From positions 1-64,000 of the forward strand of contig CAMTMP010000021.1 in NCBI GenBank assembly GCA_947073545.1: a stretch of DNA of 64,000 nt. The letters run 5' to 3'. This stretch comes from an uncultured bacterium (GTDB lineage: Bacteria > Bacillota > Clostridia > Lachnospirales > Lachnospiraceae). This document shows positions 27,001-34,395 of this stretch, piece after piece (within the stretch, counting starts at the first letter, position 1; each line of letters begins with the position of its first letter). The notes under the pieces were generated by a model, which was not told the DNA's origin, searched no databases, and was given only the letters and a program-made list of their open reading frames with translations. The translations under genes were made by a program, and so were the position numbers.

Positions 27001-28770
27001 CGTCTTCTCTCTATCTCTGACCAAAAGAACGCTGTCCAAAACATCCGAAAAATTTGCCTGAGGCGGGTCGTTTTGCAGGACATATGTATTGATCCCCGTC
27101 TTATCCTTGACGAAAGAATCTACGATTCTGCTCACGTAGCCGCTCCGCATAATGACCATGCCATGCCCGGGAATGTAGTTCTTCGAACTTAGCTGCGCGA
27201 TTCCCTTTGACGACGTCTGCTGCGATTCTATTCCTGACCGGTAAATAACCGTCGCGTTCTTTATCGGCTTTCCCTTGATGTCCACCACCTTGATCACAGG
27301 CCCTGTGGCTTCGGTGATAAATATTTCTTCGGAATCCGGATCGTCGGGGTCGGGGGGATTCGGATTGTCAGGTTCGGTGGAACCGGAAACTGATATGCTT
27401 CCGGAGGGCATGATCTGAACGGGCTCGGAACCCTCTATCACATACTTGTCTCCAAACCAACTGTTTCCCCATATCCAGAGGCTTCCGTCCTTTTTGACCA
27501 CCGCCACACATCGGCCGGGAGTTTCATTGCAAGTCAGCGAAGCATTTAGCGAAGCATGCTGGTAAACAGAATAACTGCCTTTGTCAAGAAGAACAGATTC
27601 TACATTATCTATCATTTTGACCGGTTTTGTAATCATTCGATCCGTATCGTTTGTAGGCCAATTTTCCTCTATTATCCCGTCAATAGCATACCCCCACATC
27701 CATAAACTATTATCCGTTTTGACAGCCGCACTGCTAGTCGCTCCCAACGTCACCTTTTTTACACCATCCAAAATTTGTGTCGGTCTGGTAATAATACGTA
27801 CCTTTCCTTCTTCAATTTCCTGACCGTCTCCCAATTGACCATAATCAGAAGGCCCCCATATCCATAAACTGCCGTCTGTTTTGATGGCCGCGCTATGCGT
27901 TGCGCCAAGAGATACCGATTTTACCTTATTCATAATCCTAACAGGTACAGAACTGTCTGTCATTGTCCCATTGCCTAATTGGCCTCGCGAATTGTCCCCC
28001 CATGTCCATAAGCTACCATCTGTTTTGATGGCCGCGCTATGCAATGCTCCGAAAGATACTGATTCTACATCTTTCATAACTTCAACAGGGATAGAAATAT
28101 CTTTTCCCGATTGTCCTAACCGGCCACAGGTATTGCTCCCCCACATCCACAAGCTATTATCCGTTTTGATTGCTGCGCTGCACGCATTCCCAATGCACAC
28201 TGCTTTCACATCTTCCATGATTTGCACGGGTTTCAGTTCCGCTGCCGCCAAATCAGCATTTTGGTTTCCGTTCCCAAGCTGACCGGCGCTATTACACCCC
28301 CACGTCCAAAGGGTGCCATCCGTTTTTAGCGCCGCACAATGATCCTTTCCAACAGCTACAGATTTTACATCCTCCATAATCTGCGTAGGCTCCGAACAAT
28401 CTGTCATAGTCCCGTCTCCCAATTGACCGTATTTGTTCGATCCCCACATCCACAGAGTGTTATCTTTTTTTATTACTGCAATTGCCTTATGATCATTTTT
28501 CCAATAGCCTCCGTAGTTATTGGAAAACGCAACCCTATCTCCATCAACTGTACTTTCTGCGGCGTCATTATCACCATACGTCACAAAAGCATCCCCTTCT
28601 TCCAACGCGAAAGGATTCTCCCCCTCCATTACAGCATTTCCCGTTTCCGCCGCATGCGCCCTAATCGCCGGCCCGTTCCCATGGCTCCCCACCATACAAA
28701 AAAACAGGGACGCAGCCAACGCCCCTGCTATGCCTCTGCCAAAAATCCTTCTTATTTTTCCCGCTCTCAT
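21013..28770 (-). CDS. giant secreted RCC1-repeat / Ig-like-repeat protein
   Basis: About 2,585 residues from the ATG at 28770; a GTG at 28791 is the alternative. The signal peptide ends near AHAAETGN. Next come seven RCC1-type units (about 27,350-28,545; motif KTDGSLWTWGDNSRGQLG) that should close a seven-bladed propeller. A carboxypeptidase-regulatory-like domain (about 27,100-27,310) follows, then a long beta-rich region. A Pro/Glu linker has six 13-residue repeats (24,783-25,019) plus SENTV pentapeptides. After it come a CARDB-like domain, one InlB B-type repeat (about 23,240-23,440) and nine Ig/MBG-like repeats (pattern YTGKALKP...DYxVxYxNN...GxGNYxG) to the C-terminus. There is no LPXTG, SLH or choline-binding anchor. 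Probably an adhesin or extracellular matrix protein; function inferred. Confidence 0.82.
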   Translation of the reverse strand: MRAGKIRRIFGRGIAGALAASLFFCMVGSHGNGPAIRAHAAETGNAVMEGENPFALEEGDAFVTYGDNDAAESTVDGDRVAFSNNYGGYWKNDHKAIAVIKKDNTLWMWGSNKYGQLGDGTMTDCSEPTQIMEDVKSVAVGKDHCAALKTDGTLWTWGCNSAGQLGNGNQNADLAAAELKPVQIMEDVKAVCIGNACSAAIKTDNSLWMWGSNTCGRLGQSGKDISIPVEVMKDVESVSFGALHSAAIKTDGSLWTWGDNSRGQLGNGTMTDSSVPVRIMNKVKSVSLGATHSAAIKTDGSLWIWGPSDYGQLGDGQEIEEGKVRIITRPTQILDGVKKVTLGATSSAAVKTDNSLWMWGYAIDGIIEENWPTNDTDRMITKPVKMIDNVESVLLDKGSYSVYQHASLNASLTCNETPGRCVAVVKKDGSLWIWGNSWFGDKYVIEGSEPVQIMPSGSISVSGSTEPDNPNPPDPDDPDSEEIFITEATGPVIKVVDIKGKPIKNATVIYRSGIESQQTSSKGIAQLSSKNYIPGHGMVIMRSGYVSRIVDSFVKDKTGINTYVLQNDPPQANFSDVLDSVLLVRDREKTDLLTEEAVINRNDGNEAFAIMCMSRDNQYDSYTLYSGNKKVAENTHGDFAKLYPKDFSENQPVYLSLQGEGGEPLRKELNLYVTNFSPPVQELSLVDDQEIPIGDKVPFMTGQKVTISLDELPIEWCAKSDGTVIAGINLGAIADNAVSGTGIASKVDSVKRLTKDNVSNFLRKNRTIDKYASGINPEFQVIGYLESNAQAGQELYLQGKLFVAFSVELEHTQQMSVGPVPTVVEISLKGEVNADGTFKLSAEEGFTGSLGIGGSVGASLYAGPGVQGIVSAGVYGKLTFYLHYIMLPEEDRRVNEMYFAGELGLRAEVLSTEVAYALLDGTLYIVGGDSASAQAFALDDYDAYKSMDRSYLNADGTMPRWTSNGEVGANGNSIERTLQNAAYFGAVPRVVRMGDTVMLLYLTDAGAGREDNDRSMLVYSLWDENTENWSEPKAVLEDDGTADFNPDIYSDGDKIYTVWQEAKGSLAGLSLEEMTERLALHVAVYDAQKEQFVDLGLVESENGLFQQRPQIVADDGDVAVYWYENAQDNVLGLSGTNRIYRASLTAGDVLENGIQAVSASGEEADGEASDEEEAVRNESGGESPEAGESISGNTASGFRKLVALTQETQTEKTPAGRAAENTSSGEDGEKTDGEESGEPPANSGENEEGNGKPEEQESAEEEPEKPEEQEPAEEEPEKPEEQEPVEGEPEKPEEQEPVEEEPEKPEEQEPAEEEPEKPEEQEPVEQDPEKSKETVSENTVPEENTVSENTISENTVQINTYAVAERSNRPWTVAFLQEEGKCILSADAGRVNGRTGYAYAAGTLDQTYQVEEGSAVLLTGENEVETLKSGKVEKVEFSSVYKDETATWYESGNIGYVDGNEIKTLFDEGRLPSPSYVLLSDGAKPEIIYLLNADGKTNLYRIGYENDAFLPSLPITDNESSIQYVGGFIKEDKTILVYNKMEVDDELKTVGNSLCTGTIAHSYYDAAMQSAGSMVLYNEETGENELKIAARIYNNGTGKAESLSLFLYGPDGSELESVPIEAVLEPGEEKDIFAFFSMDQIVQEAEYTLTLSGEEEANKENNSVKIALGGASLQVAAKVISVADTRTIHAGIENTGVTSCGGTVSIRDSETGEEYYRGAFEPIERGKKAVVEVEIAPSAFKEKQELALEVVVIPAQETVDTVRGLAKAYAPSYEVNFVTDTTATTVYAGYGAQVSFPENPKKEGKYFIGWYNAQNPAEGTLYTEETAITKAVTLYACFADEERTQTPLSECSVSAIPMQFYTGKALKPKVTVKWGSEVLKENRDYKVTYRDNKEQGTATAVITAAAGTGKKYAGSIERSFSIMYPTSKVSVKAIPAVNFTGDAHTPEPVVTYQKKTLVKDKDYTVSYFNNRNAGTAGVTVTGKGTFSGTKTVTFRIKGTAISGMRFDKISDVTYNAGNTRPIVTVSTKDGKTQLMSGSDYRLVYENTVNKGTATVTVIGNGNYTGTKKLTYKVVAKPLVESMIAVEQPAAVSVASTEQPAQTSLVVAPEKAEYAYTGKAIKPVLAVTDEQAGDTELVLNRDYTVSYSKNKAVGEGRITVKGKGNYNGTVTVPFTISPVNLVQGEKDGTIEVRVNDIAYTGKALRPAVQVYETVNGKEKKLPGSAYTISYRNNTEKGTGTVTVTGKEKSGYTGKVTADFRIVDQAKLLTASAIKIDAIPAQTFTGSALEPALHIADKSDKTREVMLVRGTDYEVAYRNNVNAGKATVTVKGIGSYAGSRNITFKINKCAIADKNGLCAGFAVENPADMKYTGYALKPDVVIKDQGKTLEQGKDYKLSYRNNTKIGTAAITVQGMGNYSGSYKAVRFRVKAWDYDTLTAEIGDQTYTGKALKPQVTFYMTGEKGREEILLKPNTAVKIAYRDNKKAGTATATITGKGELSGIDPITVMFEIERADLGEAVVSRIQNQTLKGAAVKPVPKVKVGRMRLKVNRDFTASYIRNGVKGEATVIIRGVGNYTGECRKTFIVQ
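24783..25019 (-). repeat. 39-bp coding tandem repeat, Pro/Glu linker
   Basis: Six copies of a 39-bp unit encoding KPEEQEP(A/V)EEEPE variants inside the giant protein. Likely an extended stalk segment and prone to copy-number change. The opposite strand reads as a Pro/Ser-rich frame, which is an artefact. Confidence 0.85.
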
Positions 28771-28944
28771 ATGCTGTGTGTCCTCCCTCACAAACCAGAC
28801 TTTTCCTATCTCCTTCCCCTTATCACACGCTCTCTAATTCAACAAAATGCCCGTCAATTCATAAACACAGTAACCAACATGTTTTCTCCCTTTAATTTCG
28901 TTATAATCTATTTCATACCCTTTCTGCTGTCCCAAAAGATAAAT

Positions 28945-28973
28945 ATATTATCCCCCCCTGAATTTTATGTCAA
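28945..28973 (-). promoter_or_regulatory. consensus promoter for the giant surface protein
   Basis: TTGACA (28968-28973), 17-bp spacer containing a G-run, TAATAT (28945-28950) on the minus strand. The leader is about 170 nt. The 307-bp gap between the giant gene and the antitoxin holds this promoter, an AAGCGGC/GCCGCTT inverted repeat (28972-29000) and the repeat at 29014-29057. Confidence 0.7.
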
Positions 28974-29013
28974 GCGGCCTTTTTCGACAGGAAGCCGCTT
29001 CCTACAAACAAAT

Positions 29014-29057
29014 ATCCCCGACAGCCTGTATCTTCTCGATGCCGTCCTGCCGGGGAT
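29014..29057 (-). repeat. 44-bp hairpin repeat, copy downstream of antitoxin
   Basis: ATCCCCGACAG and CTGCCGGGGAT arms (one G-U in RNA) enclose a 22-nt loop. On the minus strand it is followed by a T-rich run and can terminate the toxin-antitoxin message. It shares both arms and most of the loop with 29602-29644, in the same orientation, so the toxin-antitoxin pair is bracketed. Confidence 0.65.
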
Positions 29058-29077
29058 GTTTCTTCGCAAAAACTATT

Positions 29078-29290
29078 TTAATCCCAATTGATTGCATCAT
29101 GTGAAAACATCCTGTTTTCTGAAATATCCTTTTCTGCTTCCTCCAGTGCTTTTTTCTCTGTCGATGTAACTTTCGTATAATCCGGATCCCATGCAAGCAC
29201 CAGCTTCTTTATAAATTCGAGCGCAAAGTTCTGATCGCTTTCCGGTAACACTTCCATAAGACTTACAGCTTCTTTCACTGCTCCACTCAT
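29078..29290 (-). CDS. RelB-like antitoxin of a type II pair
   Basis: A 70-residue acidic, helical protein. The N-terminal part (MSGAVKEAVSLMEVLPESDQ) has the dimerisation-helix look of small antitoxins. The middle FALEFIKKLVLAWDPDYTKV is amphipathic, and the C-terminal acidic tail likely wraps the toxin. The start at 29290 has AAAGGAAG. It lies 15 bp downstream of the RelE-type toxin, so the toxin is translated first, the reverse of classical relBE. No clear DNA-binding motif. Assignment rests mainly on the partner. Confidence 0.65.
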   Translation of the reverse strand: MSGAVKEAVSLMEVLPESDQNFALEFIKKLVLAWDPDYTKVTSTEKKALEEAEKDISENRMFSHDAINWD

Positions 29291-29305
29291 ATCCGTACTT
29301 CCTTT

Positions 29306-29596
29306 CTATTTATAAATATCGCCCCTTGTATCTATATTCATAATATATAATACCTTAATTTCTCCATTTTGACCATAATTATATATGATTCTATACTTCC
29401 CGATTCTCAGCCGCTTTCTTCCGTCCGAATAACCTTGCATCGTTCTGATATCACCTTTTGGAGGGTCCTGTGTCAGTCCCTCTATACCCGACTTAATCCT
29501 ATGTTTCGTCGGTTTGTCCAACGATTCAATATATCTTACAGCCTTTTTCGTATATTCGATTACCACGTTTCCCCCTGCTTTTGCTGCTCGTGCCAT
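29306..29596 (-). CDS. RelE/ParE-family toxin
   Basis: A 96-residue basic protein with the RelE/ParE fold pattern: VIEYTKKAVRYIESLDKPTKHRIKSGIEGL helices, then the beta-sheet GRKRLRIGKYRIIYNY with conserved Arg residues, and a C-terminal strand KVLYIMNIDTRGDIYK. RelE members cleave mRNA at the ribosome; ParE members poison gyrase. The YRIIY and late Arg favour RelE. The start is ATG at 29596; a TTG two codons earlier is possible. The ribosome site would fall within the right-hand hairpin repeat (29602-29644), so folding could limit translation. Confidence 0.75.
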   Translation of the reverse strand: MARAAKAGGNVVIEYTKKAVRYIESLDKPTKHRIKSGIEGLTQDPPKGDIRTMQGYSDGRKRLRIGKYRIIYNYGQNGEIKVLYIMNIDTRGDIYK

Positions 29597-29601
29597 ATCC
29601 A

Positions 29602-29644
29602 ATCCCCGGCAGCTATATCCTCACGATACCGTCCTGCCGGGGAT
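29602..29644 (-). repeat. 43-bp hairpin repeat, copy upstream of toxin
   Basis: Perfect 11-bp arms ATCCCCGGCAG/CTGCCGGGGAT around a 21-nt loop, about 86% identical to 29014-29057. It lies 51 bp past the htrA stop and directly before the toxin start. It could end the htrA message and also hide the toxin ribosome site. Confidence 0.65.
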
Positions 29645-29695
29645 TCTCTTCTCCTCTATATCTTTTCTATATCTTTACGTTTCTTTTACTTATAC

Positions 29696-31267
29696 TTATT
29701 CGCTCACCTTATTGCCAAGCGTAAGCAGCTTCGTCACTTCCTCGTATCCGGCCACAGTCATGGTCATCACCTTGACGTCCACCTGATCCCCTTTGGCGTA
29801 AAACTCCAGCTCCTTCTGCAGTTCATCCATGGATGTGATCTTGTCGCCGCCAAACTCGGTGATGATATCCCCCTGTCTCAGACCCGCTGCCGCTGCCGCC
29901 GTGTCTGGATAAACCTGTGCGATATACACGCCCTCCGGCATACCGTAAGCCTGAGAAACCTCCTGGGTCACGCTGATACCGGAAATACCCAGATATCCTC
30001 TTTCTTCCTCAGCCACCTTGCTTTTGGTCTCCTTGAGCATCAGCTCAGCGATGATGGGACTTGCCGAAGAAATCGGGATCGCATAGCCCATGCCTTCCAC
30101 GGCGCTGCCGCCGATCTTATTGGAATTGATGCCGATCACCTCGCCCTTGATATTTAAAAGCGCGCCGCCGGAATTGCCAGGGTTGATCGCCGCATCTGTC
30201 TGGATAAAGGTGCCCTCCACGTTGTCCCCGCCGTAACCGCTGCTTGCCGAGAGACTGATGCTTCTGTCAAGTGCGCTGATCACACCAGTCGTAACGGACT
30301 GTCCGTATCCGAGGGAATTGCCGATGGCAATGGCCGGTTCTCCCACCTCAAGCGCGTCGGAATCACCCAGCGTAGCCACTTCTATCGCGTCTAAGGTAGC
30401 ATCTGACATCCCTGTCACCGGCACAGCGATAACCGCCAGATCCATTTTGGAATCCTGTCCCTTGATAAATGCTTCCGCCTCGCTGCCCTCGTTGAACTGC
30501 ACCGTCAGCTTATCGGTGTCCGCCACCACATGATAGTTTGTCACTATTAAAAGCTCCGAATCATTCAGCCCTACGATAATGCCGGAACCGCTGGAATCCG
30601 CCTCGCTGTCCATGGACTGCCCGAACCATGACATGGTCTCCGTGTAATGGTTGTTCACCGCCACAATAGAGGGCATCACATTCTTCACCACATCCGTCAC
30701 ATCAGTGACCACTGTCGTGGCCGTATCCGACTGTTTGATCGAAGGCACTACAGCCGGCGCCTGAATCTCCGTATCCGTTTTGGCCATCGAAGAATCCTGC
30801 GTCTCCTCCAAAACTGCTGTGTCCTTATTCGTCATCCCCGTGACAGCCTCCACGGCATACAGCCCGATTCCGGCGAAAAGGCCGAAGAACAATCCCAGAG
30901 ACACAGCCACAAGGGCTTTCTTACCATAACCGCCGCCCGGTTTTTTCTCCCTGTGCTTCTTTTCCTTCTTCTCCATCTGGGCATAACTGTTCGGGTAAGC
31001 ATTGCCGTAATGGTAACTCCCCGCGTTTGCCTGATAGGAAGTGCCATTGGTCTGATAAGAGCCGCTGTTTCCCGAATACGCACCGCTGTTTCCGTACTGA
31101 TTTTGACCCGCACCCTGCCCGTATGTGCCGCTCGTCTGGCTTCCTGTATTCTGGTAAGACCGGTAGCCAATCCCCCTCTGCTCAGACTCATTCCCTGTCT
31201 GAAGCCCCGTCTGCTCCGAACCCGTATGATTGGAATAATCGTTTGGATAATTGTTGTTGTCGTACAT
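29696..31267 (-). CDS. htrA: HtrA/DegP-type membrane-anchored serine protease
   Basis: Surface quality-control protease, 523 residues from the ATG at 31267 (AAAGGAG site). Residues 1-100 are a cytoplasmic Asn/Gln/Gly/Tyr-rich low-complexity tail, followed by a Lys-rich stretch and one membrane helix at about 117-142. The extracellular trypsin-like domain has H246 in TNYHVV, D276 in MDLAVI and S366 in GNSGGAL. A single PDZ domain (about 410-510) includes GYLGISG and GLRQGDIITEFGG. Full triad, so active. Misfolded exported proteins, including surface proteins of this region, are likely substrates. It has its own upstream gap with an AT-rich direct repeat and the structured element beyond. Confidence 0.9.
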   Translation of the reverse strand: MYDNNNYPNDYSNHTGSEQTGLQTGNESEQRGIGYRSYQNTGSQTSGTYGQGAGQNQYGNSGAYSGNSGSYQTNGTSYQANAGSYHYGNAYPNSYAQMEKKEKKHREKKPGGGYGKKALVAVSLGLFFGLFAGIGLYAVEAVTGMTNKDTAVLEETQDSSMAKTDTEIQAPAVVPSIKQSDTATTVVTDVTDVVKNVMPSIVAVNNHYTETMSWFGQSMDSEADSSGSGIIVGLNDSELLIVTNYHVVADTDKLTVQFNEGSEAEAFIKGQDSKMDLAVIAVPVTGMSDATLDAIEVATLGDSDALEVGEPAIAIGNSLGYGQSVTTGVISALDRSISLSASSGYGGDNVEGTFIQTDAAINPGNSGGALLNIKGEVIGINSNKIGGSAVEGMGYAIPISSASPIIAELMLKETKSKVAEEERGYLGISGISVTQEVSQAYGMPEGVYIAQVYPDTAAAAAGLRQGDIITEFGGDKITSMDELQKELEFYAKGDQVDVKVMTMTVAGYEEVTKLLTLGNKVSE

Positions 31268-31339
31268 AATCCCGCTCCTTTCCACAAATCACGGACTCAC
31301 GCCCGCCCGCTTTATTTCCCCTCGCTGATTATGTCCTAA

Positions 31340-31384
31340 GTATATCTGTCATTTGTGTTTAAAATGTGTTTAAAATTTATAAAA
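31340..31384 (-). promoter_or_regulatory. AT-rich upstream region of htrA with tandem 11-bp repeat
   Basis: On the minus strand TTTTAAACACA occurs twice in tandem, followed by a TATACT box without a clear -35. It may be a regulator site for the protease gene; support is weak. Confidence 0.25.
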
Positions 31385-31457
31385 TTTGTGATCTTTCCAC
31401 AGCTCAGCCAGCGTATCATTTAATCGACAAATCGTGCCTGCACGAATGTGGCCGACA

Positions 31458-31552
31458 GGAGAATGCCCGTTTTTCGGCATTCTCCCGCGTGAGACTTAGA
31501 ACTTCTCCACGAAACAGCCTCTGCTGTGAGTGGTTAGAAGTTCTCCTCACGC
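31458..31552 (-). ncRNA. structured intergenic element, copy 2
   Basis: On the minus strand: outer helix GCGTGAG (31546-31552) with CTCACGC, inner helix GAACTTCT/AGAAGTTC with a small ACAGC/GCTGT hairpin inside, then a perfect 10-bp hairpin GGAGAATGCC/GGCATTCTCC with an 8-nt loop. It starts at the glmS stop codon and precedes htrA by about 190 nt. Order, loop size and unpaired segments match copy 1 at 8727-8823, while paired bases differ in compensating fashion. It may be a terminator, a 5'-UTR element or a mobile repeat. Confidence 0.55.
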
Positions 31553-33381
31553 TACTCCACAGTCACCGACTTCGCCAGATTTCTCGGCTTATCCACATCA
31601 CACCCTTTGCCGACAGCCACATAGTACCCGAAAAGCTGCAGTGGTATGATTGCCAGCGAATTGGCAAAATATGGATTCGTCTCCGGAATGTAGATCACAT
31701 AGTCCGCCGCCTTCTCAATCTCTTTGTTCTCCTCACAGGTCACCGCCAGCACGAAGGCGCCCCTCGCCTTCACCTCCACCATATTGCTGATGGTCTTCGC
31801 GTAGAGCGCAGGCTGGGTGGACACCGCCGCCACAAGGGTTCCCTCCTCGATCAGGGAGATGGTGCCGTGCTTCAGCTCGCCCGCCGCGTAAGCCTCGGAG
31901 TGAATGTAGGAAATCTCCTTCAGTTTCAGTGAGCCTTCCAGCGAAATCGCATAGTCGATCCCCCTGCCGATAAAGAACACATCCTTCGCGCCGATATAAC
32001 GGTTTGCAAACCGCTGGATTTTGTTCTTATTGTTCAATAGAAGCTCGATCTGATCCGGCAGGCACCGCAGGTCTCCCAAAAGTGACGCATATGTCATATC
32101 GTCGATTCTTCCCCGCACTCTGCCGAACTTCACGGCCAGCAGATAAAGCGCAACCAACTGGGCGCTGTAAGCCTTGGTAGTCGCCACCGCGATCTCCGGC
32201 CCAGCCCATGTATACATCACGTTATCCGCCTCTCTTGCAATGGAGCTGCCCACCACATTGACGATGCCAAGCACCTGAAATCCTCTCTTCTTGGACTCCC
32301 GAAGCGCGGCCAGCGTATCCGCCGTCTCGCCGGACTGGCTGATCACCACCACCATGGCCCCCTCCTCCAGAATCGGATCGCGGTAGCGGAACTCCGAGGC
32401 CAGATCCACCTCCACGGGAATGCGCGCCAGTCCCTCAATCACGTATTTCCCCGTAACGCCCGCATGATAGGCGGAACCGCACGCCACGATATGAATTTTA
32501 CGCACTCCGCGGATCTCCTCATCGGTCATGTTGAGCTCCTCGATGACGATATCATTATCCTTTATGCGGGGCAGCAGCGTATCCGTCACGGTCTTTGGCT
32601 GCTCATACATCTCCTTTAACATGAAATGCTCGTAACCCGCCTTCTCCGCCGCGCTGGCATCCCAATCAATAAAGACGGGCTCCTTTGTGGTCTCCTCCTC
32701 GTCCACCGTATAAAAATGCATGTGATCCGTCCGCAGGCGCACGACCTCCTGATTATCCACATAATACACCTTGCGGGTGTATTTCAGGATCGCCGGCACA
32801 TCCGAAGCGATAAAACAGCCGTCCTCATTCTGCCCTACAATCAAAGGCGAATCCTTTCTCGCCGCGAAAATCTGGTCAGGACAGTCCGCGAAAAGAATGC
32901 CGAGCGCATAGGAGCCTTCCACACGATGAAGCACCTTGGTAACCGCCTCGAGGGGATTCCCCTTGTAATAGTAATCCAGAAGATGCGCCAAAACCTCCGT
33001 GTCCGTCTCCGACACAAAATGATATCCCCGGTCAGTCAGCATTTTTCTGAGCTGTAAATAATTTTCGATAATGCCGTTATGTACCACGGTAATCGTTTCC
33101 GCCTCGTTGAAATGCGGATGGGCGTTGGTATCGCTTGGCACGCCGTGGGTGGCCCAGCGCGTGTGTCCGATGCCGCAGACTCCCGGCATGGTTTCTCCGC
33201 CTCTGGTGATGTTTTCCAAAATCTTCAGCCGTCCCACCGACTTGGTAATATTGATCTTTCCCACACCGTCATAAATAGCCATACCCGCCGAGTCATACCC
33301 TCGGTATTCCAGCTTAGACAAGCCGTCCAAAATAATGGGCGCCGCCTGCTTCGTTCCGATATAACCTACAATGCCGCACAT
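31552..33381 (-). CDS. glmS: glucosamine-6-phosphate synthase
   Basis: Makes glucosamine 6-phosphate from fructose 6-phosphate and glutamine, the entry to UDP-GlcNAc for wall and surface glycans; cytoplasmic. 609 residues, full length. The N-terminal glutaminase starts at the nucleophile Cys2 (MCGIVGYIG), with GHTRWATHG and a DTEVLAHL motif. Two SIS domains follow (VVISQSGETADTLAALRESK near 350; IGRGIDYAISLEGSLKLKEI near 475), and the C-terminus ends with the typical KSVTVE. AAGGAGG ribosome site. It is the last gene of the glycan locus; the 52-bp gap in front is too short for a glmS ribozyme. Confidence 0.95.
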   Translation of the reverse strand: MCGIVGYIGTKQAAPIILDGLSKLEYRGYDSAGMAIYDGVGKINITKSVGRLKILENITRGGETMPGVCGIGHTRWATHGVPSDTNAHPHFNEAETITVVHNGIIENYLQLRKMLTDRGYHFVSETDTEVLAHLLDYYYKGNPLEAVTKVLHRVEGSYALGILFADCPDQIFAARKDSPLIVGQNEDGCFIASDVPAILKYTRKVYYVDNQEVVRLRTDHMHFYTVDEEETTKEPVFIDWDASAAEKAGYEHFMLKEMYEQPKTVTDTLLPRIKDNDIVIEELNMTDEEIRGVRKIHIVACGSAYHAGVTGKYVIEGLARIPVEVDLASEFRYRDPILEEGAMVVVISQSGETADTLAALRESKKRGFQVLGIVNVVGSSIAREADNVMYTWAGPEIAVATTKAYSAQLVALYLLAVKFGRVRGRIDDMTYASLLGDLRCLPDQIELLLNNKNKIQRFANRYIGAKDVFFIGRGIDYAISLEGSLKLKEISYIHSEAYAAGELKHGTISLIEEGTLVAAVSTQPALYAKTISNMVEVKARGAFVLAVTCEENKEIEKAADYVIYIPETNPYFANSLAIIPLQLFGYYVAVGKGCDVDKPRNLAKSVTVE

Positions 33382-33433
33382 TTAGCCTTACCTCCTTACG
33401 ATTCACACCGGGAATGCCGCTCCGGGCATTTCC

Positions 33434-34360
33434 TCATTGCCAGTACTCCCTGTTGGAAGAACACGCCGTCACAAGCCGCATGGGCAGCCGTCTGTACCGT
33501 TTCCCCATCAGATATCCCATATATTTAAATCCGCTCTGTATGATCACATCCGGTATTTTCATCCACATCCCTTTTTCTTTCAGATGCGCCACGGTGCTCT
33601 TCACCAGCCGGATTCCCTCCGATTCCGGCGGATAAGCCGCAAACACCTCCGGGTGATCCGCCTGTGAAACCCCCAGGTCGAAGTTCCGGTGAAACTGCTG
33701 CCTGTATGTGTAATTATGGGAATGATACACCTTTGCCTGTGCCGCGTAAGCGATCCCGTAGCCCGCCTCCACCGCTTTGGCGGCGTAGAGCATATCCTCG
33801 TTGAAAATCGCCCGGTTCACAAACCCCCCCAGCTCATCAAACACATCTCTCCTGTATGCCGCGCAGACATTGGAGCAGAAAAAAGTTTTAACGCCAAGCG
33901 CCGGAAGATCCGCCTTCGTCTTGATGCAGGGCTCTGCCGGATAATTAAACTGTCTCGTATACCGCTCCGCCTCGCTGCTGTCTCTGTCCGGAAGCTGTCT
34001 TGCGTAAGCTGCCGCCGTCTTTTCCCCGCCAAGCCCCTCCAGCAGACGCTCCACCAAATACGCATCCGCAGGCACAGCGTCCTGTGTCATCATCACAAAC
34101 ACGTCCGCATCCGAAAGCTTCACGCCCTGATTTCTCGTCCGTCCATGGTCAAACTCCCACTTTGACAGATGCTTCACTGTTATATTATGATGCTCTCTTT
34201 CCAGCGTAGTACCGTAAAGCAGTCTGTCCAGATATTTCTGCTCCGTATTCATAAGAATAATCCGGCTCACGGGCACCGTCTGCGTCTGCAATTTTTCAAT
34301 CATCGTCAAAAACCCGCGGTCGGGCTTGTAGACGGGAATAATCACGTCCACTTTCTTCAC
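33434..34360 (-). CDS. rhamnosyltransferase-like family 2 glycosyltransferase
   Basis: Soluble GT-A transferase, 308 residues, with GTG start at 34360 after GGAGGA. N-terminus VDVIIPVYKPDRGFLTMIEKL, donor region HGRTRNQGV and MMTQDAVP in place of a classical DxD. The closest families are RfbF/RgpB-like rhamnosyltransferases that use dTDP-L-rhamnose. This fits rmlA, rmlB and rmlC in the same locus. It lies between the LCP ligase and glmS. No membrane helices. Donor assignment is by family resemblance only. Confidence 0.8.
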   Translation of the reverse strand: MKKVDVIIPVYKPDRGFLTMIEKLQTQTVPVSRIILMNTEQKYLDRLLYGTTLEREHHNITVKHLSKWEFDHGRTRNQGVKLSDADVFVMMTQDAVPADAYLVERLLEGLGGEKTAAAYARQLPDRDSSEAERYTRQFNYPAEPCIKTKADLPALGVKTFFCSNVCAAYRRDVFDELGGFVNRAIFNEDMLYAAKAVEAGYGIAYAAQAKVYHSHNYTYRQQFHRNFDLGVSQADHPEVFAAYPPESEGIRLVKSTVAHLKEKGMWMKIPDVIIQSGFKYMGYLMGKRYRRLPMRLVTACSSNREYWQ

Positions 34361-34395
34361 TTGTCTGTCCTCCGTCCGCTTTCATAAACGCATAG

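Noticed and set aside
33382-33433. glmS ribozyme/riboswitch before glmS
   Set aside because: The gap is only 52 bp, shorter than the ribozyme core; only an imperfect hairpin (about 33411-33433) is seen.
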